Shown: piece after piece, positions 26,152 through 34,113 of the stretch
Position numbering within the stretch: the first letter of the stretch is position 1
Layout: each line of letters opens with the position of its first letter
Assembly: GCF_000158095.2 (NCBI RefSeq)
Contig: NZ_CM011002.1
Coordinates: forward strand, 4,134,703 to 4,198,702
Reading direction: 5' to 3'
DNA from: Roseibium alexandrii DFL-11
Lineage (GTDB): Bacteria > Pseudomonadota > Alphaproteobacteria > Rhizobiales > Stappiaceae
Length of the DNA: 64,000 bases
Program-made: the position numbers and the translations under genes
Notes under the pieces: generated by a model
What the model saw: the letters and a program-made list of their open reading frames with translations, nothing else
Databases searched by the model: none
What the model was told of the DNA's origin: nothing

Positions 26152-27309
26152 TCAGGCAACACGGCGGCCTTCGCGCCAGACACCGCGCACAATCGGCACA
26201 TTGCCAACCAGCTTGACCTGAATGAGATCCGCCCGTTTGCCGGGTTCCAGCACACCGCGGTCGGAAAGGCCTATGGCTTTCGCCGGTGTCGACGTTACCG
26301 TTGAAACTGCTTTCGGCAGGGTGATGCCATCGATCTCGTCCGCAAGCTGGAACGCCGCCTGCAGCAGCGATGCCGGAATATAGTCCGACGACAGGATATC
26401 GAGGTATCCGGCTTCGGCGAGTTCACGGGCCGAAACGTTGCCTGAGTGGGAGCCGCCACGGACCACATTCGGTGCGCCCATCAAAACCGCCATTCCCGCT
26501 TCGTGGGAGGCTTTGGCGGCTTCCACTGTAGTCGGGAATTCGGCAATTTTGGTGTTCAGCGAAATCGCTTCATCAACATGGGCAATGGTCGCGTCATCAT
26601 GGCTGGCAATTGCGATTGTGTTTTTGTCCGCATGTGTGGCAATCGCCTTACGGTTTCCAGGGGTGTTCTTGTCGGCCCTGGCTTTACGCATTTCAATGAA
26701 TTCGGCCATCTGCTCGTCTGTGAAGCCGCGCTTGCCCTGGTAGTAACTGATGTAGGAATCGAGCGACACGAATTGGCGCTGACCTGGTGTGTGGTCCATC
26801 AGGGAGACCAGCCGGACGCGGTCGTCACCATCAAAGTAGTTGTAGGCCCGGATGACATCCGGCGCGGAGACTTCGCAGCGCAGGTGGATGTAGTGATCCG
26901 CGCGCAGCCGGTTTTCCTTTTGGCCTGTTTCAATCGCATCCGCGAGGGCCCGCATGTCTGCGACCTTCATGGTGTCGTTGCTGTCGTCATCCTCATCCAT
27001 GCCGACGCGAAGCGCGTCAAACACGGTCGTGATGCCGGCACAAGCGATCTGGGCATCGTGGGCTTGAACGGCCGCAACCGGGTTCCAGCGGACCTTTGGC
27101 CGCGGAGCGTAATGAACTTCCAGGTGATCGGTGTGCAGTTCGATCAAACCCGGCAGAAGGAAGTCGCCTTCACAATCGTGCCCCTCAACCTCTGTTGCTG
27201 ACCCGATATCGGAAATCAGGCCGTCCTGATCGACGGTCAGAGAGCCGTTGATCACGTCTTCTGCCAGTACCAGCTTGGTATTTTTGAAGAGTTTCGGATG
27301 CGTGCTCAT
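26152..27309 (-). CDS. phnM: Alpha-D-ribose 1-methylphosphonate 5-triphosphate diphosphatase PhnM
   Basis: Amidohydrolase that removes pyrophosphate from ribose 1-methylphosphonate 5-triphosphate, giving the substrate of the C-P lyase PhnJ. The 385-residue protein shows the metal site (GLIELHTDHLEVH), further ligands in IATHADKNTIAIASHDD and the late ILSSDYIPASLL typical of the family. It overlaps the DUF1045 stop by ATGA, so the two are co-translated. Confidence 0.96.
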   Translation of the reverse strand: MSTHPKLFKNTKLVLAEDVINGSLTVDQDGLISDIGSATEVEGHDCEGDFLLPGLIELHTDHLEVHYAPRPKVRWNPVAAVQAHDAQIACAGITTVFDALRVGMDEDDDSNDTMKVADMRALADAIETGQKENRLRADHYIHLRCEVSAPDVIRAYNYFDGDDRVRLVSLMDHTPGQRQFVSLDSYISYYQGKRGFTDEQMAEFIEMRKARADKNTPGNRKAIATHADKNTIAIASHDDATIAHVDEAISLNTKIAEFPTTVEAAKASHEAGMAVLMGAPNVVRGGSHSGNVSARELAEAGYLDILSSDYIPASLLQAAFQLADEIDGITLPKAVSTVTSTPAKAIGLSDRGVLEPGKRADLIQVKLVGNVPIVRGVWREGRRVA

Positions 27310-28055
27310 GAGACTTCCTCGTTGGAGTTTGCCAGCGTGTTTTCAAGCGCAGTGATAGGGTTCTGCGGGCCCGTTAGTTCAAATATGCGGTGGACGTCAA
27401 ACGGGGCGCCGCGCTCCGGTTCGACATAAAGACCGAAGTGGCGACAGGTGAATGCCGAATTAGTGACGGCTTCAAAATGCGTTTCCGCGCTCCGTGCCAA
27501 GAGCGCAGCTTCCTCCTTGCTCTCCAGCTTGTTGGACAGCGTCATGTGGAAGCGGAACTCGTCGAAGACATATGGATAGCCCCAGGTCTCGACATATCCG
27601 TCCTGTTTGGGTGTCAGATTTGCTTGCCGCCGCCGGTCCAGATCCTCGGCGCTCAAAGGCGCGCGGAACGGTTCAAACTGGCGAACACAAAGAGACGCAA
27701 AGGCTTCCAGATCTGGCTCCGGCTGAGCCGGTGTCAGCGCCAGAAACTTGCCCAGTTGATTGACACTAAGTTCCTGCAGTTCAAAAGGGGCAACGGTCTC
27801 TGCAAATCTGGCACTGGCCGCGATCAAGGCCTCTTCGGTTGCATCTTTCGCAAGCGAGAACGGGGCCTTCAACGTGCCATGAAATCCATAACGCCGGGGG
27901 CTGGTTGTCAGATCTTCGAAGCGAGCGGCGTCCAGGCCCGGAATGGACGGTTGCTGCAGGAGTGATCCCGTGAAGGGATCACGGCCCAACCAGGTGTTGC
28001 CCAGCTGTATGAGCGGTGCGTCAGCGTCGGCTGCGAAATAGATGGCGTAGCGCAT
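27306..28055 (-). CDS. DUF1045 phosphonate-operon protein (2H phosphoesterase-like)
   Basis: A 249-residue protein of the DUF1045 family, regularly found in alphaproteobacterial phn operons. Two H-x-T/S-like motifs, YGFHGTLKAPF and FRFHMTLSNK, point to a 2H phosphoesterase fold, so it may act on a cyclic phosphate (for instance ribose 1,2-cyclic phosphate from C-P lyase), the job done by PhnP in E. coli. No phnP is present in the window, which fits this replacement idea, but it remains inference. It starts 105 bp after phnL, behind a hairpin pair, with a poor ribosome site. Confidence 0.85.
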   Translation of the reverse strand: MRYAIYFAADADAPLIQLGNTWLGRDPFTGSLLQQPSIPGLDAARFEDLTTSPRRYGFHGTLKAPFSLAKDATEEALIAASARFAETVAPFELQELSVNQLGKFLALTPAQPEPDLEAFASLCVRQFEPFRAPLSAEDLDRRRQANLTPKQDGYVETWGYPYVFDEFRFHMTLSNKLESKEEAALLARSAETHFEAVTNSAFTCRHFGLYVEPERGAPFDVHRIFELTGPQNPITALENTLANSNEEVS

Positions 28056-28080
28056 GGAAATTATCGCGATTTAGGAGATC

Positions 28081-28102
28081 GGACTTGGCCGAGGCAAAGT
28101 CC
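28081..28102 (-). repeat. Small inverted repeat in the phnL-DUF1045 gap
   Basis: GGACTT and AAGTCC flank 10 bp. It is the second of two adjacent hairpins in the only sizable gap inside the phn operon. Confidence 0.5.
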
Positions 28103-28108
28103 ATACCG

Positions 28109-28145
28109 GGGAGCGGTGACTGTTCTGTGACATACCACCGCTCCC
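28109..28145 (-). repeat. 10-bp hairpin in the phnL-DUF1045 gap
   Basis: GGGAGCGGTG and CACCGCTCCC form a perfect 10-bp stem with a 17-nt loop. No T-run follows on the minus strand. It may be an intercistronic RNA-stability or attenuation element, or a dispersed palindromic repeat. Confidence 0.6.
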
Positions 28146-28160
28146 GGCAAGTTATTTCGT

Positions 28161-28865
28161 TTAAGCAGCCACGTCGGCGCTAAAACCGGTGACGTCGATG
28201 ATCCGGTCGGCGATTTCCTGCCGGACATCCTCATCGTGCAAGATTCCCACCATGGCAACGCCTTTGGCTTTCTTCTCTTCCACCAGGCGGACGACAACCG
28301 CGCGGTTCGCGGCATCCAGCGAGGCGGTGGGTTCATCCAGGAGAAGGATCGGGTAGTGCGCGATGAAACCGCGGGCAATGTTCACCCGTTGTTGTTCGCC
28401 GCCGGAAAAGGTTGCCGGTGGGAGCTTCCAGAGCCGCTCAGGGACATTCAACCGGGAGAGAAGACTGCGTGCCGTCTCGAGCCCTTCTGCTTCAGTTGTG
28501 CCTTGGGCAACCAGCGGTTCGGCAACCACTTCCTCGGCAGACACGCGTGGGATCGTGCGCAGGAACTGGCTGACATAACCGATTGTGTTTTCCCGCAGCC
28601 GTAGAACTTGGCGCGGCTCCGCATCTGCAATGTTGATGATCTCATCGCCAACATTCACCAGGATCTGACCCTGATCACAGCGGTAGTTGCCGTAGATCAT
28701 TTTCAAGATTGAGCTCTTGCCAGCCCCGGATGGCCCTCCAAGGACCACGCATTCGCCGGCCTCGACAGAAAACTCGACGTTTTCGACAACCGGGATCACC
28801 GTGCCGCCCTGAAGGTGCATGGTGAAGGACTTGCCGACACTGTTCAGATAAAGACGCACTGGCAT
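28161..28865 (-). CDS. phnL: C-P lyase system ABC-type ATPase PhnL
   Basis: A 234-residue ABC ATPase homologue required with PhnGHI for formation of the 1-phosphonate nucleoside. Walker A GGPSGAGKSSIL, signature [14 protein letters not shown] and Walker B PILLLDEPTAS are all intact. PhnL is not a transporter part; it works with PhnK and the PhnGHIJ core. Start ATG 28865 comes 2 nt after the phnK stop. Confidence 0.95.
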   Translation of the reverse strand: MPVRLYLNSVGKSFTMHLQGGTVIPVVENVEFSVEAGECVVLGGPSGAGKSSILKMIYGNYRCDQGQILVNVGDEIINIADAEPRQVLRLRENTIGYVSQFLRTIPRVSAEEVVAEPLVAQGTTEAEGLETARSLLSRLNVPERLWKLPPATFSGGEQQRVNIARGFIAHYPILLLDEPTASLDAANRAVVVRLVEEKKAKGVAMVGILHDEDVRQEIADRIIDVTGFSADVAA

Positions 28866-28867
28866 GA

Positions 28868-29656
28868 TCAGACCTGCAAAATGGAGGAGACAAGCAACTG
28901 GGTGTAAGGCTCGCGCGGATCGTCCAAAACCTGATCGGTCAAACCGGCTTCAATCACCCGGCCGTGGCGCATCACCATGATCCGGTGTGACAGCAGGCGG
29001 GCAACCGCCAGATCGTGGGTGACGATCACAACCGACAGACCGAGATCAGCGACTAGACGGCGCAGAAGATCGAGCAGACGCGCCTGAACCGAAACGTCCA
29101 GACCGCCGGTCGGTTCGTCCATGAAGACCAGCCGCGGATGAGTTACAAGATTTCTGGCAATCTGCAACCGCTGGCGCATGCCGCCTGAGAACGAACGCGG
29201 ATCATCGTCGATCCGGTCACTGGCGATCTCAACCCGGCCCAGCCAATCATCCGCGGTTTCGCGGATCTTCCCGTAGTGCCGGTCTCCGACTGCCATTAGC
29301 CGTTCACCGACATTAGCGCCGGCCGAGACGTTCATGCGCAGGCCGTCCGCAGCATTCTGATGAACAAATCCCCAGTCAGTGCGCATCAGCAAGCGGCGCT
29401 CGGCTTCTGACAGCTGATAGAGATTGCGCATTGACCCATCGCGCATGCGGTATTCGATTGCACCCGCAGTCGGTGCGAGGCGTGTCGACAGGCAATTCAG
29501 AAGGGTGGTTTTGCCTGAACCGCTTTCCCCGACAATGGCGAGCACTTCGCCGGGCCAAAGATCGAAGGAGACGTCGGTACATCCGATGCGGTCGCCGTAA
29601 TAGCGGGTCACGTTATGGACCTGCAGAAGCGGGTCGTCAGCTCGAAACACGTTCAT
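28868..29656 (-). CDS. phnK: C-P lyase core-associated ABC-type ATPase PhnK
   Basis: A 262-residue ABC ATPase homologue that docks on the PhnJ face of the C-P lyase core complex. Walker A VGESGSGKTTLL, signature FSGGMRQRLQIARN and Walker B LVFMDEPTGGLD are present. Its start overlaps the phnJ stop (ATGA), showing translational coupling. Confidence 0.95.
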   Translation of the reverse strand: MNVFRADDPLLQVHNVTRYYGDRIGCTDVSFDLWPGEVLAIVGESGSGKTTLLNCLSTRLAPTAGAIEYRMRDGSMRNLYQLSEAERRLLMRTDWGFVHQNAADGLRMNVSAGANVGERLMAVGDRHYGKIRETADDWLGRVEIASDRIDDDPRSFSGGMRQRLQIARNLVTHPRLVFMDEPTGGLDVSVQARLLDLLRRLVADLGLSVVIVTHDLAVARLLSHRIMVMRHGRVIEAGLTDQVLDDPREPYTQLLVSSILQV

Positions 29657-30588
29657 CGGGACGCCTCCTCTGCGTTAGTGCCGTGTCCACCGATGTGCTG
29701 GGACGCTGGGTTTGCAGCCATCGGTCCGACATGTCCTGCGGTGCGCCGTTCTTCGCAATAATCGCTGTCGGAGCAGACAAACATGCGTCCGCCTTTGTCA
29801 TCGAGAATGACCTCGTCCAGATAGACATGCTCTGCGCCGCACAGTCCGCACGGCTTGTCGAACTTCTGGACCTCGAACGGATAGTCCTCAAAGTCGAGGC
29901 TTTTCACCTTTGTGTAGGGCGGGATCGCGTAGATGCGTTTTTCCCGGCCCGCGCCATAGAGCTGTAATGCGGCCATTTCGTCGATCTTCGGATTGTCGAA
30001 TTTCGGCGTCGGAGAGGGGTCCATCACATACCTGTCATTGACCATCACCGGATAGGCGTATGTGGTGGCGATATGACCGTTTTTCGCAATATCCTCGTAG
30101 AGCTTCACGTGCATGAGGCCGTAGTCTTCGAGGGCATGCATCTTGCGGGTTTCCGTTTCCCGCGGCTCCAGAAACCGGAGCGGTTCAGGGATCGGGACCT
30201 GGAACACAAGGACCTGGTCCTCGCGCAGTTCCTTTTCCGGGATCCTGTGGCGGGTCTGGATGACGGTTGCCTCGGACGTTTCGTAAGTCGTCCGTACGTT
30301 TGCCGTCTTTTCGAAGAACCCGCGCAATGAAACCGCGTTGGTTGTATCGTCAGAGCCTTGGTCGATCATCTTCAGGCAATCATCCTTGCCAAGGATCGAG
30401 GCCGTGACCTGAACCCCGCCAGTGCCCCAGCCGTAGGGCATAGGCATTTCGCGCGAGGCAAACGGCACCTGGTATCCTGGGATCGCGATGCCCTTCAGGA
30501 TCGCGCGGCGGATCATACGTTTGGTTTGTTCATCGAGATAGGCGAAATTGTATTCACCCTGATCGAAAATCTGAGCCGTGGCGTTCAT
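29653..30588 (-). CDS. phnJ: Carbon-phosphorus lyase PhnJ (radical SAM)
   Basis: Catalytic subunit that cleaves the C-P bond of ribose 1-methylphosphonate 5-phosphate, giving methane and ribose cyclic phosphate. The 311-residue sequence has all cysteines needed: Cys247, Cys250 and Cys272 for the 4Fe-4S cluster and Cys278 for the thiyl radical, matching the E. coli spacing (241, 244, 266, 272). The C-terminus extends about 30 residues past the E. coli end with a His/Gly-rich tail. Overlaps fosX upstream and phnK downstream by ATGA. Confidence 0.96.
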   Translation of the reverse strand: MNATAQIFDQGEYNFAYLDEQTKRMIRRAILKGIAIPGYQVPFASREMPMPYGWGTGGVQVTASILGKDDCLKMIDQGSDDTTNAVSLRGFFEKTANVRTTYETSEATVIQTRHRIPEKELREDQVLVFQVPIPEPLRFLEPRETETRKMHALEDYGLMHVKLYEDIAKNGHIATTYAYPVMVNDRYVMDPSPTPKFDNPKIDEMAALQLYGAGREKRIYAIPPYTKVKSLDFEDYPFEVQKFDKPCGLCGAEHVYLDEVILDDKGGRMFVCSDSDYCEERRTAGHVGPMAANPASQHIGGHGTNAEEASR

Positions 30589-31013
30589 TGTGAGGCCCTC
30601 CGTTCATCGAGAATTTTGCGATAGCTTTCGAGCCGCATTTCCAGTGTGCCGGTGTGCAGTTCGAACAAATGATTGTCGGTGTCGTAGAAATAGATGGACC
30701 GGCCTTCGCCTTCGACGCGGTCGCGCGGCGGCTTGAATTCAAGGCCGAGCGATTGGATCGCAGCGAGTCGGGCCTCAAAGTCCTGTTCTTCGATCTTGAA
30801 GGCAACGTGATTGTAGGTGCGCTCGGAAAGCGGCGCGCCTTTCATGATCGCGATCCAGACAGCACCGACCAGGAAGAACCTTTCCTCCGACAAGGAGAAG
30901 GTGTCCTGGCCGCTGTCGTAGACTTCTTCTGCTTTCAAGACATCCGTCAGGATCCGGGTCATCTTTTCCAGATCACTGACGATGAAAGTCATATGGCTGA
31001 GGCCACTGCTCAT
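30585..31013 (-). CDS. fosX: FosX-type fosfomycin epoxide hydrolase
   Basis: A 142-residue VOC-fold metalloenzyme. FosX adds water to the epoxide of fosfomycin in a Mn-dependent reaction. Key residues fall at the numbering known for Listeria FosX: metal ligands His7, His69 and Glu118 and the catalytic base Glu44, with conserved SIYFYDTDNHLFELH near the end. The base Glu44 separates FosX from thiol-transferase FosA/FosB. The gene sits inside the C-P lyase operon, overlapping phnI (ATGA) upstream and phnJ (ATGA) downstream. A similar phn-linked FosX is known from Mesorhizobium; there the enzyme is weakly protective and is thought to belong to phosphonate catabolism. Confidence 0.92.
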   Translation of the reverse strand: MSSGLSHMTFIVSDLEKMTRILTDVLKAEEVYDSGQDTFSLSEERFFLVGAVWIAIMKGAPLSERTYNHVAFKIEEQDFEARLAAIQSLGLEFKPPRDRVEGEGRSIYFYDTDNHLFELHTGTLEMRLESYRKILDERRASQ

Positions 31014-32131
31014 TCCGCAGCCTCTTTGGCAGTGGTTTCGGCTTCTTCGCGCGCCCGTTTTTCGAACCACTCCCCGCGCATGCGGCGCACCAGATCGAGT
31101 TCTGCCTGGAAGTCGACATAGTGCGGCAGCTTGAGGTGTTCGACGAAACCGGTCGCCTGAATGTTGTCGGAATGGGAGAGAACAAATTCACCGTCCTGGG
31201 CCGGGGCAACCTGTTCTTCGCCGAGTTCTTCCCAGCGCAGAGATCGATCGACCATGGCCATGGACATGGCTTTGCGTTCGACTTGTCCGAAAACGAGGCC
31301 GTAACCGCGCGTAAAGGCGGGCGGAGCCTTTGCCGATCCAGCAAACTGGTTGATCATCTGGCACTCAGTCACCTTGATCGTGCCAAGCGTGACAGCAAAG
31401 CCGAGTTCTTCCGCGAAAAACTCCACTTCGACCTCACCGTACCGAATTTCACCGGCAAAAGGGTGCGTGCGGCCGTAACCGCGCTGCGTGGAGTAGGCGA
31501 GCGCGAGCAAGAAACCCTCGTCACCCCGTGCAAGGTTTTGCAGACGCAAATCCCGGTCTGCCGGAAAAGATAGCGGGTCGCGGGTGAGATCGCCCACCGG
31601 CGCGTTTTCGTCAGCCGCCGGATCCGGCTCGATCAGGCCTTCATCTCCAAGGAGATCGGTGACGCGCGGCATCGGTTCGTCTTCGACTGGAGCCGTTTCC
31701 GCCTCAAAGTTCCCGCCTTCGTCTTCGGCGGCAAGAGCAAAATCCAGAAGCCGGTGGCTGTAGTCAAAGGTCGGGCCGAGCATCTGGCCGCCTGGCAAGT
31801 CCTTGTAGGTTGCCGAGATCCGGCGTTCGACAAGCATCTTGGCCGTGTCGACAGGCTGGCTGTAGCCGAACCGTGGCAGCGTCGTCCTGTAGGCACGCAT
31901 CAGGAAAGCGGCCTCGATCAGGTCGCCGCGCGATTGCTTGATTGCAAGAGCAGCGAGCGTTTCATCGTAGAGCGAACCCTCTCCCATTACCCGCGCCACC
32001 GCGTGTGACAGCTGTTCGGCGATTTGCTCCAGTGTCAGCGCGGGAACGGAGGTGTCACCGCGGCGCCGCTTGGCGGTTAGCTTGTGGGCATTGCGGATGG
32101 CCTTTTCGCCACCCTTTACAGCAACATACAT
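31010..32131 (-). CDS. phnI: C-P lyase core subunit PhnI
   Basis: A 373-residue subunit of the PhnGHIJ core. With PhnG, PhnH and PhnL it attaches the phosphonate to the 1' position of the ribose of ATP with loss of adenine. Family features: MYVAVKGGEKAI at the N-terminus, GQMLGPTFDYSHRLLDFAL, and YGRTHPFAGEIRYGEV. Its stop overlaps the fosX start. Start ATG 32131 follows the phnH stop by 4 nt. Confidence 0.96.
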   Translation of the reverse strand: MYVAVKGGEKAIRNAHKLTAKRRRGDTSVPALTLEQIAEQLSHAVARVMGEGSLYDETLAALAIKQSRGDLIEAAFLMRAYRTTLPRFGYSQPVDTAKMLVERRISATYKDLPGGQMLGPTFDYSHRLLDFALAAEDEGGNFEAETAPVEDEPMPRVTDLLGDEGLIEPDPAADENAPVGDLTRDPLSFPADRDLRLQNLARGDEGFLLALAYSTQRGYGRTHPFAGEIRYGEVEVEFFAEELGFAVTLGTIKVTECQMINQFAGSAKAPPAFTRGYGLVFGQVERKAMSMAMVDRSLRWEELGEEQVAPAQDGEFVLSHSDNIQATGFVEHLKLPHYVDFQAELDLVRRMRGEWFEKRAREEAETTAKEAAE

Positions 32132-32135
32132 GGGC

Positions 32136-32747
32136 TCAGGCCTCCTTTAGAGTGACTGAGGTGGAGCGGGGAAGGGCTGCAATGGTGTCTTTGCCTGCGA
32201 AGATCAGATCAACCCCGCGTGGGAACTGGGCGTTGTTGGAAATGACCTGATCCCAGAACACTTGCGGCACTGGATCTGTTTCAAAAGTCTGCGTGTCTTT
32301 TATGCCGGGTCCTTCGAGCACAACACCGTCTGTGTTGTTCAGGTTTTGGCATGTCAGGATGAGTGTCGTGGACGTGTCCGGATACTCGGCCGAGCCCTGA
32401 TTGAAGCTTGCAAGCGGCAGCATGTTGGCCGGATCTGCGATCAGGGCAAAGGCTGCCTCGACAGGTTCGTTGACAATTGGTGCGCCCGTGTGAAAGCGAA
32501 GGAAGGCCTTTACGCTCTCGGATTGTGCAAGCTGTTTGTCGAGCCAGACAGGTGTGTCATAGTCGAACAGGGTGAGGGCGATGGCCGCGGCTTCTGGTGT
32601 CAGCGGTGTTGGTGGTGTGAGATGGGTTTGACCAAGGACCTGAAGCGTTCCCGGTCTCGCCATAGCGTTCATAATGGTCCGGAAACACCCTTGTGCGTCG
32701 TGAACAGGATCAGCAAATCCGGCAGCAAGTGCAGTAGTTGCGGTCAT
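32136..32747 (-). CDS. phnH: C-P lyase core subunit PhnH
   Basis: A 203-residue subunit with a PLP-transferase-like fold but no cofactor. Clear family segments: AAGFADPVHDAQGCFRTIMN, AMARPGT and EYPDTSTTLIL, with FPRGVDLIF near the end. ATG 32747 overlaps the phnG stop (TGATG). The longer frame upstream only covers phnG. Confidence 0.95.
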   Translation of the reverse strand: MTATTALAAGFADPVHDAQGCFRTIMNAMARPGTLQVLGQTHLTPPTPLTPEAAAIALTLFDYDTPVWLDKQLAQSESVKAFLRFHTGAPIVNEPVEAAFALIADPANMLPLASFNQGSAEYPDTSTTLILTCQNLNNTDGVVLEGPGIKDTQTFETDPVPQVFWDQVISNNAQFPRGVDLIFAGKDTIAALPRSTSVTLKEA

Positions 32748-33220
32748 CAGTTGTCTCCCCGCACCATCGTGAAGAAATTGACCCGCGTTGCTTCGGTTTC
32801 CTTGCGGACGGTGGTTTTGCGCTCTGTCTGGCTGTTCGACAGTGGGCCGAGGATGTCCGTCTCGATTTGTGCCCGCGTCGCACCGCGCTGCCATAGGGCA
32901 TCAATGACGGCCGATTGCAGAGCCTTGGTTTTGTCGCGGCCAAGTGCGTAGGCGCTGCCGGTTTCTCCGCTGTCGAGGCGGATAACGCAGCGGGTCACGG
33001 TCACTTCTCCAAGGTTGAACGGGCTGCCGGTTCCGCCCATGCGGCCGCGGACCATCACCAGGCCCGTTTCCGGCTGGCGGACCAATTCGTAAGCCGGCGG
33101 CGCCAGGGAGTTGAATTTTTCATCCAATGCATCAGCTGGGGCCTGAGCGAGAATGGTAAGGTTCTTTTGCCGAGCGGCTTGGTCGCCAGCAATTGTGGAA
33201 GACGGTGTGGTCTCGGTCAT
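32747..33220 (-). CDS. phnG: C-P lyase core subunit PhnG
   Basis: First gene of the phosphonate operon; a 157-residue core subunit. The start at ATG 33220 (MTETTPSS) is favoured over a longer frame because the conserved block begins near RQKNLTILAQAP. Typical PhnG segments follow: VRQPETGLVMVRGRMGGTGSPFNLGEVTVTRC is split here into PETGLVMVRGRMGGTG and PFNLGEVTVTRC, and ALGRDKTKALQSA. The promoter with Pho box lies about 130 bp upstream. Confidence 0.95.
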   Translation of the reverse strand: MTETTPSSTIAGDQAARQKNLTILAQAPADALDEKFNSLAPPAYELVRQPETGLVMVRGRMGGTGSPFNLGEVTVTRCVIRLDSGETGSAYALGRDKTKALQSAVIDALWQRGATRAQIETDILGPLSNSQTERKTTVRKETEATRVNFFTMVRGDN

Positions 33221-33292
33221 GAGCACGCCTTTGTGTTGGTGGCCCGCTATTTGGGAGTTCGAGGCCTGTGCGTGAGCGGGTTGTAGACTCAA

Positions 33293-33314
33293 TTTGTCTA
33301 TTTGTATAGACAAA
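33293..33314. promoter_or_regulatory. Probable PhnF operator
   Basis: Perfect inverted repeat: TTTGTCTA, 6-bp spacer, TAGACAAA. It lies in the phnG-phnF divergent region. GntR/HutC-family PhnF proteins bind palindromes with GTCTA/TAGAC-like halves, so this is the likely autoregulatory and operon operator. Confidence 0.7.
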
Positions 33315-33346
33315 TAAACTTATTGACTCTTGGGTATCGAAATTTG

Positions 33347-33364
33347 ATGACGGGCGCATGACAG
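33347..33364 (-). promoter_or_regulatory. Pho box upstream of phnG
   Basis: On the minus strand CTGTCAT-GCGC-CCGTCAT matches the PhoB consensus (two CTGTCAT repeats with a 4-bp spacer) with one mismatch. It points toward phnG and covers the phnF start codon, so bound PhoB would activate the operon and could block phnF translation or transcription. Confidence 0.75.
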
Positions 33365-34095
33365 GACAAAGCAAACTGGACCGGGCTGCAGGCATTGCCG
33401 TATGGCGCCAGATCATGGAAATGCTGAAGGGCGAAATCGCCGCCGGCGGCTACGAAAAAGGCAGCCGACTTCCGCCGGAATCCGAGATAGCGTCCCGGTT
33501 CGGAGTGAACCGGCATACGGTCCGCCGGGCCATTGCTGCGTTAACGGCAGAGGGGCTTCTGCGCGCCGATCAAGGCCGTGGAACGTTTGTGGCGAGTGCT
33601 CCGCTCAGCTACCCCATCAATGCCCGGACACGGTTTTCGGAGATTGTCTCCGGCCAGGACCGATCGCCAAGTGGCCGCTTGATTGGATCAGAAATCGAAG
33701 ATGCGGATGCGCTGCTGGCACAGCACCTGGAGGTTCCGTTGGGAACACCATTGATCCGTCTCAAGACCTTACGTGTCGCCGACAGTGTGCCAATGATGGT
33801 GGGAACCAGTTGGCTTGAGCAGGCCCGGGTTCCGAATCTGGTAGCCGATTACGCGGAATGCGGCACCATTACCGAAGCTTTGCGCCGGGGCGGCATCAAG
33901 GACTACAGCCGGCGGGAAAGCCGGATTTCTGCGGAATTGGTCGATACCGAAGATGCGCAGCAGCTTGGCATCGCTTTGGGCCACCCGGTTGTGGTCATTG
34001 AAAGTGTCAATGTCGATCCCGATGGCCGTCCGCTGCAGTACACCCGCACGCGTGCTGCCGCTGACAGGATCCAACTGGTCGTGAATGGGGAATGA
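33358..34095 (+). CDS. phnF: GntR/HutC-family phosphonate regulator PhnF
   Basis: A 245-residue repressor. N-terminal winged helix (LPPESEIASRFGVNRHTVRRAIAAL) and C-terminal UTRA effector domain (NARTRFSEIVSGQ... to the end), as in E. coli PhnF. It is divergent from phnG. ATG 33358 has no good ribosome site and lies inside the Pho box, so initiation may be weak or leaderless. No other in-frame ATG precedes the DNA-binding domain. Probably represses phnG onward unless a phosphonate-related ligand binds. Confidence 0.93.
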   Translation: MTGQSKLDRAAGIAVWRQIMEMLKGEIAAGGYEKGSRLPPESEIASRFGVNRHTVRRAIAALTAEGLLRADQGRGTFVASAPLSYPINARTRFSEIVSGQDRSPSGRLIGSEIEDADALLAQHLEVPLGTPLIRLKTLRVADSVPMMVGTSWLEQARVPNLVADYAECGTITEALRRGGIKDYSRRESRISAELVDTEDAQQLGIALGHPVVVIESVNVDPDGRPLQYTRTRAAADRIQLVVNGE

Positions 34096-34113
34096 TGTAG
34101 GCGGCTGACTGGA

